Source of the DNA: Streptomyces sp. SAI-127
GTDB taxonomy: Bacteria > Actinomycetota > Actinomycetes > Streptomycetales > Streptomycetaceae
NCBI RefSeq assembly: GCF_029894425.1
Contig: NZ_JARXYJ010000003.1
Location: 1-64,000 of the forward strand
Reading direction: 5' to 3'
DNA: 64,000 bases
Positions 28,162-37,100 of this stretch are shown here, piece by piece. Numbering within the stretch: the stretch's first letter is position 1; each line of letters starts with the position of its first letter. The translations under genes and the position numbers were made by a program. Under the pieces are notes generated by a model. The model had not been told where the DNA came from, made no database searches, and worked only from the letters and a program-made list of their open reading frames with translations.

Positions 28162-28210
28162 GCGGGTGATTCTGCGTACAGCAGCGAAGTACAGCAACCA
28201 GAGAAACGGA

Positions 28211-28477
28211 TCAGAAGGGGTGTCGCTCTCCGTGGGCGTCGAGAGCATTGGTGTAGCGCTGTAGCTTCGCCCCGAGTTCTTCCTGGAGGAGGCTTGCCGC
28301 TTGGCGGGCCTCCTCCAGATCGCCGGCCGCGCAGAGTTCGACGAGTTCGGCCACGTCGGCGGAGAGGATCCTGAGGGTGTCGCCCTGGATCAGGACTCCA
28401 GGAAAGCGGCGGCCAGGCAGGCGCACCACGGCGTCGTTGCCGGAATCGGTGAACAGCTCGGCTTCCACTCGTTCCAT
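28211..28477 (-). CDS. DUF6959-like protein
   Basis: An 88-residue protein. The start MERVEAELFTDSGNDAVVRL, followed by PGRRFPGVLIQGDTL, is a strong match to the DUF6959 pattern as I remember it: a short beta domain and then an acidic helix (VAELVELCAAGDLEEARQAA). Such proteins are common neighbours of immunity-type genes. Function unknown. Confidence 0.7.
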   Translation of the reverse strand: MERVEAELFTDSGNDAVVRLPGRRFPGVLIQGDTLRILSADVAELVELCAAGDLEEARQAASLLQEELGAKLQRYTNALDAHGERHPF

Positions 28478-28503
28478 CGGGTCCCCGTCTCAGTTTCCGT
28501 CTC

Positions 28504-28596
28504 GTTCAGCTTGGTTCAGGGCTGTTCGCAGCGGACCCGAGGCCGATGCCGGTAGCACTCCCGGACAGCGGTGAACGCAGCTGAACGACCCTGAAC
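28504..28596. repeat. Mirror-symmetric GTTCA/TGAAC box array A
   Basis: GTTCA boxes begin at 28504, 28514 and 28524 (the last is GTTCG). TGAAC boxes begin at 28572, 28582 and 28592. Spacing within each arm is exactly 10 bases, one helical turn, and a 43-base core separates the arms. A leader GTCTCAGTTTCCGTCTC precedes it. The same layout recurs at 29960. It looks like a multi-site binding region such as a recombinase attachment site. Confidence 0.75.
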
Positions 28597-28729
28597 GACG
28601 CCCACCATCTCACCACCACAAGTGGAAAGCGTGCGCCATGTTAGACAGAAGGGGACTGGCCGCCCCGCTTCCGGGCCATGTACCCGGCCAGGGTTGCCCA
28701 TACGCGGTCGGATGGGTGGAGGTAGACAA

Positions 28730-29245
28730 GTGCCAGGGCTGGATGAGTTGACACGGTTACTGGGCACGCCGTCTCTGCATGCGCTCGCCCTCACCGACTG
28801 GAGCGGAGTCGAACGCTACGTCGGGTCTTCGCTGCCCAGTGACTTCAAGATGTTCCTGGACGCCTACGGCCCCGGAGTCATCGCCGACGAACTCGTCGTC
28901 TTCCACCCACAAGGGCGCACTCCGCTCCTGGAGCGCATGCACAAGATCCACGGCACCTGGACCGAGGCACGGTCTCAACATCCCGACGACTTCCCTAACC
29001 CGTTCCACCCACAGCCCGGCGGTCTCATCTCGTGGAACTATGACTACAGCGGTGACGAGCACTTCTTACTCCCGTGCGACCATCACGCCGACAGTTGGAA
29101 GATCGTGACCATGGCCCATGTGGAAGGCTGCGAAGTCGTCGATGGATCGTTCTCCGACTTCGTCATCGCGTTCATGAACCGGCTGCAAGTCATGGACGAG
29201 GCCGGTGACATCAGGCCCGCGGTCCCCAGCTTCGAGCCGTACTGA
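28730..29245 (+). CDS. SMI1/KNR4 (SUKH) family protein
   Basis: A 171-residue SUKH-superfamily protein. Marks are LPSDFKMFLDAYGPGVIADE early, the WNYDYSGDEHFLLPCD strand pair, and VDGSFSDFVIAFMNR at the end. SUKH proteins are best known as immunity proteins against polymorphic toxins, but orphan copies are frequent. The GTG start was chosen because GGAGG precedes it by the right distance. No toxin gene is adjacent. It lies between two TTCA box arrays. Confidence 0.82.
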   Translation: MPGLDELTRLLGTPSLHALALTDWSGVERYVGSSLPSDFKMFLDAYGPGVIADELVVFHPQGRTPLLERMHKIHGTWTEARSQHPDDFPNPFHPQPGGLISWNYDYSGDEHFLLPCDHHADSWKIVTMAHVEGCEVVDGSFSDFVIAFMNRLQVMDEAGDIRPAVPSFEPY

Positions 29246-29394
29246 GTGGGAGGGTCGTTCGCGCCGTCGCTCCGGCGGTCAACGAGCACCCTGGCGCGCA
29301 CCACAGGCGCACCAGATGAGGCGGGGAATAGCGCTGAACAGCTCCCCAATGATCGCAGCTTCCGAAGGTGAGGTCTCACAGCTGTCCGGGCCCG

Positions 29395-29895
29395 TCAGTC
29401 CAACCAGACGAGCATCGCGTCGTCCGCCCTGGCAGCAGCCTCGAAGAACTGTGTGAGGCCGTCGTACCAGGGACGCCCCCATTCCAGTTAGCTGAGTTCA
29501 CTCCACCCGATGGGATACACCTCGACGCTGGTCAGTTCCACAGGATCCACGCCACTGATGAGTTGGGCATAGTTGGTAGTCCGCAGAGCTTCCGCCGCGA
29601 GCTGGACCCGCTCAGGCCGCAGGTACTTCGGAGGCCCGTAGCCCCAATCCGCCTCCTCGGCGAACGGCTCCTCACCGTGGATCATGTTCACGGGGAAGTC
29701 GGTGCGCGCCATCAGGAAGCGGAGCATGTCCCAGGTCTTGTACGTGCTGAAGTGACGCGCCTCCGCCGGGGAAGGTTCCGGCTCCTCCTCTGCGTCTGGG
29801 ACCTCTTCGACGAAGGCCAGAGCCCAGTCGGGGTCTTGGATCGCTCGGTCAAGCTCAGCAGCCGTGACATGCAGGTACTAACCGATCATGCTCAT
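29395..29895 (-). pseudogene. DUF1877 family gene with two in-frame stops
   Basis: A single uninterrupted frame of 167 codons reads MSMIG, then TAG (29878-29880), then YLHVTAAELDRAIQDPDWAL and, further on, YGPPKYLRPERVQLAAEALR and VEVYPIGWSELS. A TAA (29488-29490) follows, then LEWGRPWYDGLTQFFEAAAR and MLVWLD before the natural stop. The family normally has Glu at the first stop. Nothing else is shifted or missing, so the gene was lost recently by point changes. DUF1877 proteins are also common accessory or immunity-type genes. Confidence 0.8.
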
Positions 29896-29959
29896 GGCCG
29901 GAGACTAGGCGAGGGCACTGACAACGGCCGTGGAACGGTCCCGTCTCAGCTTCCGTCTC

Positions 29960-30051
29960 ATTCAGCTTGGTTCATCAGCGTTCAGCGGAGACCTGGAGCA
30001 GATCCACCCTGGTGTCGAGCCGCCAATGAACGCAGGTGAACGCCCCTGCAC
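29960..30051. repeat. Mirror-symmetric TTCA/TGAAC box array B
   Basis: ATTCA begins at 29960, GTTCA at 29970 and 29980, then TGAAC at 30027 and 30037 and TGCAC at 30047. The arms again have exact 10-base steps, here around a 42-base core. The leader GTCTCAGCTTCCGTCTC matches array A, while the core differs. Confidence 0.75.
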
Positions 30052-30079
30052 ACCGCTCACGGCCCCACCAACACAGTGC

Positions 30080-30390
30080 GTCGACGCGCGCCCACGTGTG
30101 GATTGGCCCGGAGGTCATGAGTCGAGCACCGCAGAGAGCGGCCACGGTCCAGAACGAGCCTCCGGCGGGGGCGCTCAGGCTCCGAGATGGATGGGACGCC
30201 ATTCGCGAGTGCCGGCCGAGTAGTGGCGTGCGCGGGGGCTCCCATCCCGTCTGCCATCGCCCCAGGCAGAGCCAGGAAGACGTGGCTGGCGTCCATGTCG
30301 TTCGTACAGTGGTGCGCTCCACCTGGGACGCCAGGGACCGCGCCCGCTCCACATGCGTGTGGGTCGACGGCAGACGGGATGGGAGCCGGG
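30080..30390. repeat. ~310-bp dispersed repeat with hairpin, copy 2
   Basis: Second copy of the 24667-24980 repeat, same orientation. The hairpin spans 30238-30386. The arms GCTCCCATCCCGTCTGCC and GGCAGACGGGATGGGAGC pair perfectly over 18 bases, and the inner arms CTGGCGTCC and GGGACGCCAG also pair. Several differences from copy 1 fall on both sides of the stem and keep pairing. Confidence 0.8.
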
Positions 30391-30468
30391 GGAGGGTGGT
30401 TCGTTGAGGTGGGTGTGTCACGGCTGGCCAGCTCGCTACACTGCGACCCCCGAGGGGGGGAGTACGCC

Positions 30469-30639
30469 ATGCGGGCTGCCCTGGGCTGGATCATATTCGT
30501 CGGCGGCCTCGGACTCACGTACATGTCTCGCCGAGCGGTATGGGACCAGGAGACCGGCGCATGGAAGAACGGACGTAGTCCGGGCACCACCGATTGGCGT
30601 TGGGCAGTCCCAGGGATCATCATCACGCTGGCCGGATGA
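30469..30639 (+). CDS. Tiny membrane protein (56 aa)
   Basis: Encodes a 56-residue protein: hydrophobic segment AALGWIIFVGGLGLTYM, a charged loop (SRRAVWDQETGAWKNGRS), and a second segment WRWAVPGIIITLAG. GAGGGGGGAG precedes the ATG and a TACACT -10 hexamer lies at 30437. It stands 82 bases after the second large hairpin, as the 54-residue gene does after the first. Sequence identity between the two is low, but topology is the same. Confidence 0.6.
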   Translation: MRAALGWIIFVGGLGLTYMSRRAVWDQETGAWKNGRSPGTTDWRWAVPGIIITLAG

Positions 30640-30761
30640 TCGTTCTGGGGTGAGAACGCCGGACGAGACCGCGTGCGGCGGCTGACACCCGTGGGTGACA
30701 GCAACAAGCGCGAACAGCAGCGGTCAGCGCCGGACCTCCGAGGACGATTGGCCGAGGCGCG

Positions 30762-30842
30762 GGGGCGGTTGGTCGACGTTGGCAGACCCCCGTGATCGAC
30801 CTGATATGGATGAGGCCACAGGTTCAAATCCTGTTAGCCCCA
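30762..30842 (+). tRNA. Degenerate tRNA / possible attachment-site scar
   Basis: GGGGC(GG) pairs with (TA)GCCCC over five bases, GGTC/GACC forms a D stem, and ACAGG-TTCAAAT-CCTGT is a perfect T arm followed by a 3' acceptor strand. The anticodon region does not form a 7-base loop on a good stem. Either a decayed tRNA or a tRNA 3' end left by an integrative element; the T arm and acceptor are the convincing part. Confidence 0.45.
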
Positions 30843-31083
30843 CAGCATCAAGACCCCCGAACGGTCACTGTTGGAGGTCTTTGCGTCGCGCGTACGGGGA
30901 TTGGGTGGATTGTGAACGCTCGCTGTAGGGCTGAAGGACCGCGAAAAACGAGACTGTCGATGACCTGGAAACCCGCTCCGGCCGCCAGCAGTCGTAGGCG
31001 ATGGACAGCGCGCTTCCGGTCCGCCACACTGCCCGAGTGATCACGCGCCCACGTTGGCTGCGTTGTGTGAGAGGTGGGGATTG

Positions 31084-31626
31084 GTGGAGCAATCGCCGGC
31101 CATGGCTAGGCCGCCGGAGCGCATTCGCTACCGGTCTACACCTCTCCAATCCGTACTGCCCGCTCTGCCCCTCCTTGCCATCGTCTGGGGCACGAAGGTC
31201 TGGGAGTGGATGAGCTGGAAGCCCGTCGGAGCTGAGATGGCCGAGTCAATCGGCCTGTGGGGCGCCATGCTGATGGTGCTGTTGATCACCGGGCAGCACT
31301 TCGGCGTCACTCTCACGGAGTCGACAGCCATCGTGCACAACCTCCGTCGCCGGACCATCCAGTGGTCGAACGTTCAGGCCATCTGCGTCGAAGGTTTCCA
31401 TGGTGCCCAAACCGTTGTGATCTACGAAGCGGGTGGCCGTCGTACTCGCCTGCGGGTACCAATCACCGGCTTCCTCTGCTGGGATCGCGGGTTCGAGGAG
31501 AAGTTCCACGCCATCGGCAGGTGGTGGCAGGATCACCGCGGCCCGGATTGGACGCCTGTCCCGCCTGCAGCACAGTTGAGCGGCCCACCGGTTTCCGAGG
31601 GGAACCCGTTCGCCGCCCCCACGTAG
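31084..31626 (+). CDS. Membrane protein with PH-like domain
   Basis: A 180-residue protein. Two N-terminal membrane segments (SVLPALPLLAIVWGTKVW, IGLWGAMLMVLLITGQHFGV) are followed by a PH-like beta domain with TAIVHNLRRRTIQWSNVQAI and RTRLRVPITGFLCWDRGFEE. The C-terminal tail is proline-rich. The GTG start was chosen for the GAGGTGGGG upstream. Similar actinobacterial proteins carry the low-molecular-weight antigen PH domain; no role is known. Confidence 0.7.
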   Translation: MEQSPAMARPPERIRYRSTPLQSVLPALPLLAIVWGTKVWEWMSWKPVGAEMAESIGLWGAMLMVLLITGQHFGVTLTESTAIVHNLRRRTIQWSNVQAICVEGFHGAQTVVIYEAGGRRTRLRVPITGFLCWDRGFEEKFHAIGRWWQDHRGPDWTPVPPAAQLSGPPVSEGNPFAAPT

Positions 31627-31677
31627 TAGTCGGCGCCGGGCCTCGTAGCTGGGAATGGCCGTGGCTGACCGCTGCGG

Positions 31678-32264
31678 CTAAAGCCACGGATCAGACGGTA
31701 TCCGTGCCTCCACCTCGCCGCCGAAGCGCATCGTCTCCTCGAACCGGCGCCGCCGCTCAACCTCCCGCTTTTCGCCGCCCGGGAACCAAATCCGGCCAGC
31801 GAAGCGGATCGCCGCCTGCCCGCCGGGGCGGGCCTTTTGGACGTCAGGTGCACGGCCGACTGCCCGGACAGCGCCCAGCGTGGTGTGCACCGCGTAGTGC
31901 GGGGAGATCTCCTGGGCCCGCGCATGCAGCGCGCTCGCCCGTTCCAGGTAGTCGGGCAGCCCGCCCAGGAGGACGTCCCGCTCGCCCCGTGCATCGGCGA
32001 TCCTCTCCAGGATGTAGTCGCCGGACTCCTGCAGCGCCTAACGCACCAGGTCGGGACGGGCGGCGAACTCTCGTCCAGCCAGCTGCGCCCGCACCACTCC
32101 CGTACGAACGGGAACTCCTCAGGCAGGCCGTCGAACCACCGCAGTTCGGCGGGGTTGTGGTCGCTCGGCACCAGCAGGTCCCAGCGGTCGGGCTGGTGGC
32201 GGATGGCTGTGCGCGTGAGTCGTGACACCGCCTGTCGGTCAGCGAGGACAGCACCCGGCCTCAT
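31678..32264 (-). pseudogene. C-terminal part of a nuclease-type protein, frameshifted and interrupted by a stop
   Basis: One frame reads RHQPDRWDLLVPSDHNPAEL then RWFDGLPEEFPFVREW and SWLDE. After a frame change it continues FAARPDLVR, an in-frame TAG, ALQESGDYILERIADARGER and a long tail ending IPSDPWL. I recall streptomycete proteins where this W-x-L-x-VP-x-D-x-x-P-x-EL-x-WF segment follows a PD-(D/E)XK domain. Such a domain is encoded 1 kb upstream on the same strand, beyond the nitroreductase gene. Confidence 0.7.
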
Positions 32265-32436
32265 CGGCGCGCAGTATCGCTAAGTTGTAACACCACCTGG
32301 GTGCTTGCGGTGGGAGCATCGAAGTGCTCTACGTGGTGAGGGGGCATGGATGCCGCCGAAGTCCAAAGCCGGGCCGCAATGAGCGGAGCGGCACGGACTG
32401 ACGACCCGTCCGTTGCGAGGATCACCGGTCAGGGCG

Positions 32437-33102
32437 TCACACTCCGAGGAAGCTCACTGTTTCTGCCATGTCGGCCCGGCCGGTGCGCAGCCGTGGCACG
32501 CCTTCCTTCTCGAATCCCACCGAGACACCGCAGAACAGCACGAGCCCGTCATCGGCTCCGACCATCTGGCTGACGGTCTTGCGATACATCGTCCACATCA
32601 CCTGGGGGCAGCTGTGCAACCCTTCCGCCCTCAGCAACAGCATGACCGTCTGCAAATACATCCCCGCGTCCCCCCACTGTCCGGGCCCCATCGTCCGGTC
32701 GAGGTAGCAGAACAGCACGACCGGCGCCCCGAACGCCTCCGAGTTCAAGGCGGCGATCTTCATGGGCCTGTCGGGATCGTCGCGCTCGATTCCCAGCGCT
32801 TTGTACCGCTGGGCAGCCGCGGCGGCGAAGCGGTCCAGATACGGCGAGTCCAGTCCGGCCGGGTACATCGGATACTCCCGCTCGTCACCCGGGTCGCCCG
32901 CCAGCGCCCTGGCCGTCGCGCGCCGCTTCAGTTCGGCCAGGGGCTCGCCGGTCACGACATACACGTGCCATGGCTGGAGGTTCCCGCTCGACGGAGCCCT
33001 GGTTGCCGCAGCCAGCACTCGTTCGAGTACCTCTTTGGGTATCGGCTCATCGCTGAACGCCCGCACGGCCCTGCGACTGTTCACGGCTTCATACACATCC
33101 AC
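32437..33102 (-). CDS. Nitroreductase family oxidoreductase
   Basis: A 221-residue FMN-dependent nitroreductase. Marks are EAVNSRRAVRAFSDEPIPKE at the start, RAPSSGNLQPWHVYVVTGE for FMN contact, GDAGMYLQTVMLLLRAEGL in the middle, and the ending GFEKEGVPRLRTGRA. It should reduce nitro compounds or quinones with NAD(P)H. The GTG start was chosen for AGAGGACG upstream. It sits between two parts of a broken nuclease-like gene and appears intact. Confidence 0.88.
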   Translation of the reverse strand: MDVYEAVNSRRAVRAFSDEPIPKEVLERVLAAATRAPSSGNLQPWHVYVVTGEPLAELKRRATARALAGDPGDEREYPMYPAGLDSPYLDRFAAAAAQRYKALGIERDDPDRPMKIAALNSEAFGAPVVLFCYLDRTMGPGQWGDAGMYLQTVMLLLRAEGLHSCPQVMWTMYRKTVSQMVGADDGLVLFCGVSVGFEKEGVPRLRTGRADMAETVSFLGV

Positions 33103-33248
33103 GTCTTCTCGTCCTCTCACTCCGTGGCGGGCAGCGAAAACACGAGGATGATCTCGCACCAGGTGAGTGAGCAGACCGGGCAGAGCCTTGGCGCTGCCGA
33201 AACCGGCCGACATTCCTCCGCCGACCGATCACGCAGTGCTGCCGAAAC

Positions 33249-33944
33249 TCACCTGCACGCGCTGTCGGTTCGCGGCGACAAAGCCAGGCGGGCCTTCGAC
33301 ACCAGCGAGGGTACGACCTGCTTGCGGCGCGTCTGGTCCATGCGGCCGGTGAACGACTTCGCCTCGTAGACGAGGAGTTCACCCCCGGCGGTGTACTCGA
33401 ACAGGTCCCGGCCGCCGTCCCCGCCGCTGCCGTCGACGGCCCGCGCCCTCTGGCGCAGTCGCAGCACCAGCATCGTTACCAGCGCCTCGGACACCTTCGG
33501 GCTCTCGTCCGCCAGCCTGTCCCATGGAACCCTCACCGCATACCAAACCTGCGCACGAGCACCGACATCCCCCCAGCCGGCTGCTGCACCGCCCCTGTAC
33601 TGCACCCTCCAGGGCCCGGCGGGGACGATCCGAAGGGCCAGGATTTCCACGTAAGCGCCTCGTACGTGGCCGCGCGCCATCACGCCGGCACTGATCGGTC
33701 CGTGTCGCGACAGCGCCCTGTCGGCGGGCAGGGCGGCGGTGGGGTACGCGACGATCGGCAGGCCATGACGCGTCGGACCACGGACGGTCGATCGGTAGAT
33801 CATGAACGAGTAAACCTCGGACCTCACACGCAACGGCAGGCGGCAGGCCGCCGCGCTCCAAGGATCCGGTGGCGCAAGGGGGGTTGCTCTGGTCTGCAGG
33901 TCGTAAAGGTCCCCCCATGGTTTCCCTGGGGCCGAGGACAACAT
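33249..33944 (-). pseudogene. N-terminal part of a nuclease-type protein (PD-(D/E)XK-like)
   Basis: The frame contains SGGDGGRDLFEYTAGGELLV followed by YEAKSFTGRM. This has the order Asp ... Glu-x-Lys of the PD-(D/E)XK nuclease fold. It then reads TRRKQVVPSLVSKA and loses family character within a few codons before a stop. The expected next block (RHQPDRWDLLVP...) is found at about 32200. The true start may be at MIYRSTVR near 33803 or later; the most N-terminal residues look non-homologous. Confidence 0.6.
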
Positions 33945-34108
33945 CTGTCAACTCTTGATAGGAAACCTACACACGTCTGGTTCAGGGCATTTGCTTCTGC
34001 GTGCGCACATGCCGATGCACGCGGCTCGGCTGCCAGAGTGCGGCCTCGACCGCCGTTCCCGCCTGTCAACGGATATGACGGTGTGTCAGTTTCTATGGGA
34101 GTTTCTGC

Positions 34109-37100
34109 ATGTTCAAAAAGGTCCATGCCTCGCTGGGACGTTCCAGACACGCGGCGGGCAAGACCGGCGGACGGGTGCGCGGGATCGCGGCGGTCACCAC
34201 CACCGCCGTCGTTCTCACCGTTGCCGCCACCGCCGCCTATGGCGCGGTTAACGGTGGGGCCGAGACGGGATCGCACGCGCCCAAGCGCATAGGCACGGCC
34301 CCCCGCGTCCCGGTCGGCGCGACCGCTGCCGGCACGACCGCTTCGGGAACCACGCTGCATCTCAGCGTGAATCTCTCCCCGCGTGACCCGCAGGCGCTGA
34401 CCGACTTCATCACAGCGGTGTCCACCCCGGGCAACCCGCGGTACCACCAGTACCTGGCCAAGGGGGAGTTCGCCTCCGCCTTCGGCCCTACCCAGGCCAC
34501 CATCGCCGCAGTCGCCCAGGCGCTGAAGGCGGGCGGCCTCACTCCGGGCAAGCTCAGTTCCGACGGCCTGTCCCTTCCGGTCACCGCTACCGTCGCGCAG
34601 GCGTCGCACGCCTTCGGCACCGGATTCAAGAACGTCCGGCTCAAGGACGGCACGATCGACTATCTCAACGCCTCGGCCCCGGCGCTGCCCGCCGACGTGG
34701 CGGCATCGGTGAGCGGGATCGTGGGCCTGAGCAACGTCAACTCCATCACCAGCCACCACACGGCCGTACGCCACCTGAGCGGATCGGACTCGGTCACCGG
34801 CATCCACCCACGCACGGTGGCCCCCCGGACGTACACCCCGGGGATGTGCTCCGCCTTCACCGACGCCGCGGCCCAGGCGGGTTTCGCCGACGGCACCGAC
34901 TACTACAGCCCGGGGAAGCTGGCCGCCAACTACGGCATGACCAGCTCCGCCACCGCCGGCGCGGGGCAGACGGTCGCCGTGTTCGAGCTGGAGAACTCCG
35001 ACCCCAACAGCATCGCCACATACCAGTCCTGCGTGGGCACCGACACCTCGGTGTCCTACCGCTACGTGGACACCACCGCGGGGTCGGGCACCCCGGCCGG
35101 AACCGACCAGGACGGTTACGGGGTCGGTACGGAGACGGCGCTCGACATCGAGGACCTGATAGGCCTGGTGCCGGGCGCGAGCATCATCGACTACCAGGGG
35201 CCGGACGCTGAAACCGCGACCGATCAGAACGTGCTCGACGTCTACCAGCAGATGGTCACCGACGACCAGGCGCAGGTCATCACCACCAGCTGGGGTGAGT
35301 GCGAGCTGGTCCTGGCCGGCGCGACGGCGAGCGCCGAGAACGCCATCTTCGCGGAGGCCGCGGCACAGGGCCAGAGCGTGGTAGCCGCCTCGGGCGACGA
35401 CGGCTCCAGCGACTGCTACCTCACGAATGGCTCCACCGCCAAGGCCGTCGACGACCCCGCGAGCCAGCCCTACGTCACCGGCGTCGGCGGCACCACGATG
35501 ACCGGTACCGGCAGCACCAAGACCCAGAAGGCGTGGGGGGTCTCCCAGGACGGCGGCAGCGGCGGCGGTGTCTCCTCACGCTGGGGCCCCGTCATCTACC
35601 AGGGCGGCGTCGCCACCACGACCAAGCGCGCCGTTCCGGATGTCGCTGCGCTGGCTGACCCGAACGACGGTTACCCGATATACACCCTGGATGACGCCGA
35701 CTCGTCCAGCCCCGAGCCCGGCATCCTGGGCGGCACCAGCGGCGCGGCCCCGACGTGGGCCGCCGCGATCGTCCAGGCCAACGCCAGTACGGCCTGCCAG
35801 GCGAACGGCCGGGTCGGCTTCCTCAACAACGCCCTGTACAAGGCCGCGCGGAGCAGCTACCCGACGAACTTCTGGGACGTCACCAGCGGCAACAACTCCG
35901 TATACACCACCGGCTACACGGCGGCGGCCGGCTACGACGAGGTCACCGGCCTGGGCTCGCCCAAGGAGGCCGGCCTGATCACCTCGCTGTGCGCGGCCAA
36001 GGGCACCGCGGCCACGGGTGCCTCCACCTTCCACCCGCTCAGCAGCCCCAAGCGCCTGCTGGACACCCGCAACGGCACCGGTTGGGGCCTCAGCTCCATC
36101 CCGTCCACCAAACCCCTGGTCGCGGGCGGCACCGCCCCGGTCAAGATCGAGGGCGCCGGGGGGATCCCCAGCAGCGGCGTGACCGCTGTCGTGCTCAACC
36201 TCACCGTCACCGGCACCACCGGCTCGGGTTCGTTGATCGCCTGGGCCGACGGCACCGCCAAGCCGTCGACCAGCAACCTCAACTGGACCGGCGCCGGCCA
36301 GACCATCGCCGCCTCGTCGACCGTCACGGTGGCCGGTGACGGCGTGGTGGACCTCTACACCAGCAGCACCACCCACCTGATCGCCGATGTCCAGGGCTAC
36401 TACACCAACAACACCACCGGGTCCATGTACACGGCGCTGAAACCGGCCCGCCTGCTGGACACCCGCTCCAAGGTCGGCATCCCCACCACCACCAAGATCA
36501 CCAACGCGGTGGTCAGCCTCAAGGTCCGCGGCCACGGCGGCGTGCCGACCGGCGCCTCCTCCGTGGTGCTCAACCTGACGGCCACCCAGACCGTCGGCTC
36601 CGGCTACCTGGAGGCCTACCCCGAGGGCGCCACCCGCCCGACCGCCTCCAACGTCAACTGGGCGGCCACCGGGACCACCGTCCCCAACCTGGTCGTCGTG
36701 CCGATCGGCTCCGACGGCAACGTCAGCCTCTACGTCCACGGCACCAGCCACGTGATCGCCGACGTCTCCGGCTACTTCTCCACCAGCGGCTCGGCCTTCC
36801 ACACGGTCACCCCGCTGCGCCTGCTGGACACCCGTACGACGACGGCACTGGGCGCCGGCAAGACACTGGCCCTGCCGATCGCCGGTGCCGACGGTATTCC
36901 GACCGGCGTCAAGGCCGTCGTACTGACCGTCACCGTCACCGGCACCACCGGCAGCGGCTACCTCACCGCCTGGGCCGACGGCGGCACCCGTCCAACGGCC
37001 TCCAACCTGAACTGGGTGGCGGGCAAGACGATCGCCAACCAGGTGATCGTGCCGGTCGGCTCCGACGGCAAGATCGATCTCTACGTCAGCAGCACCACCC

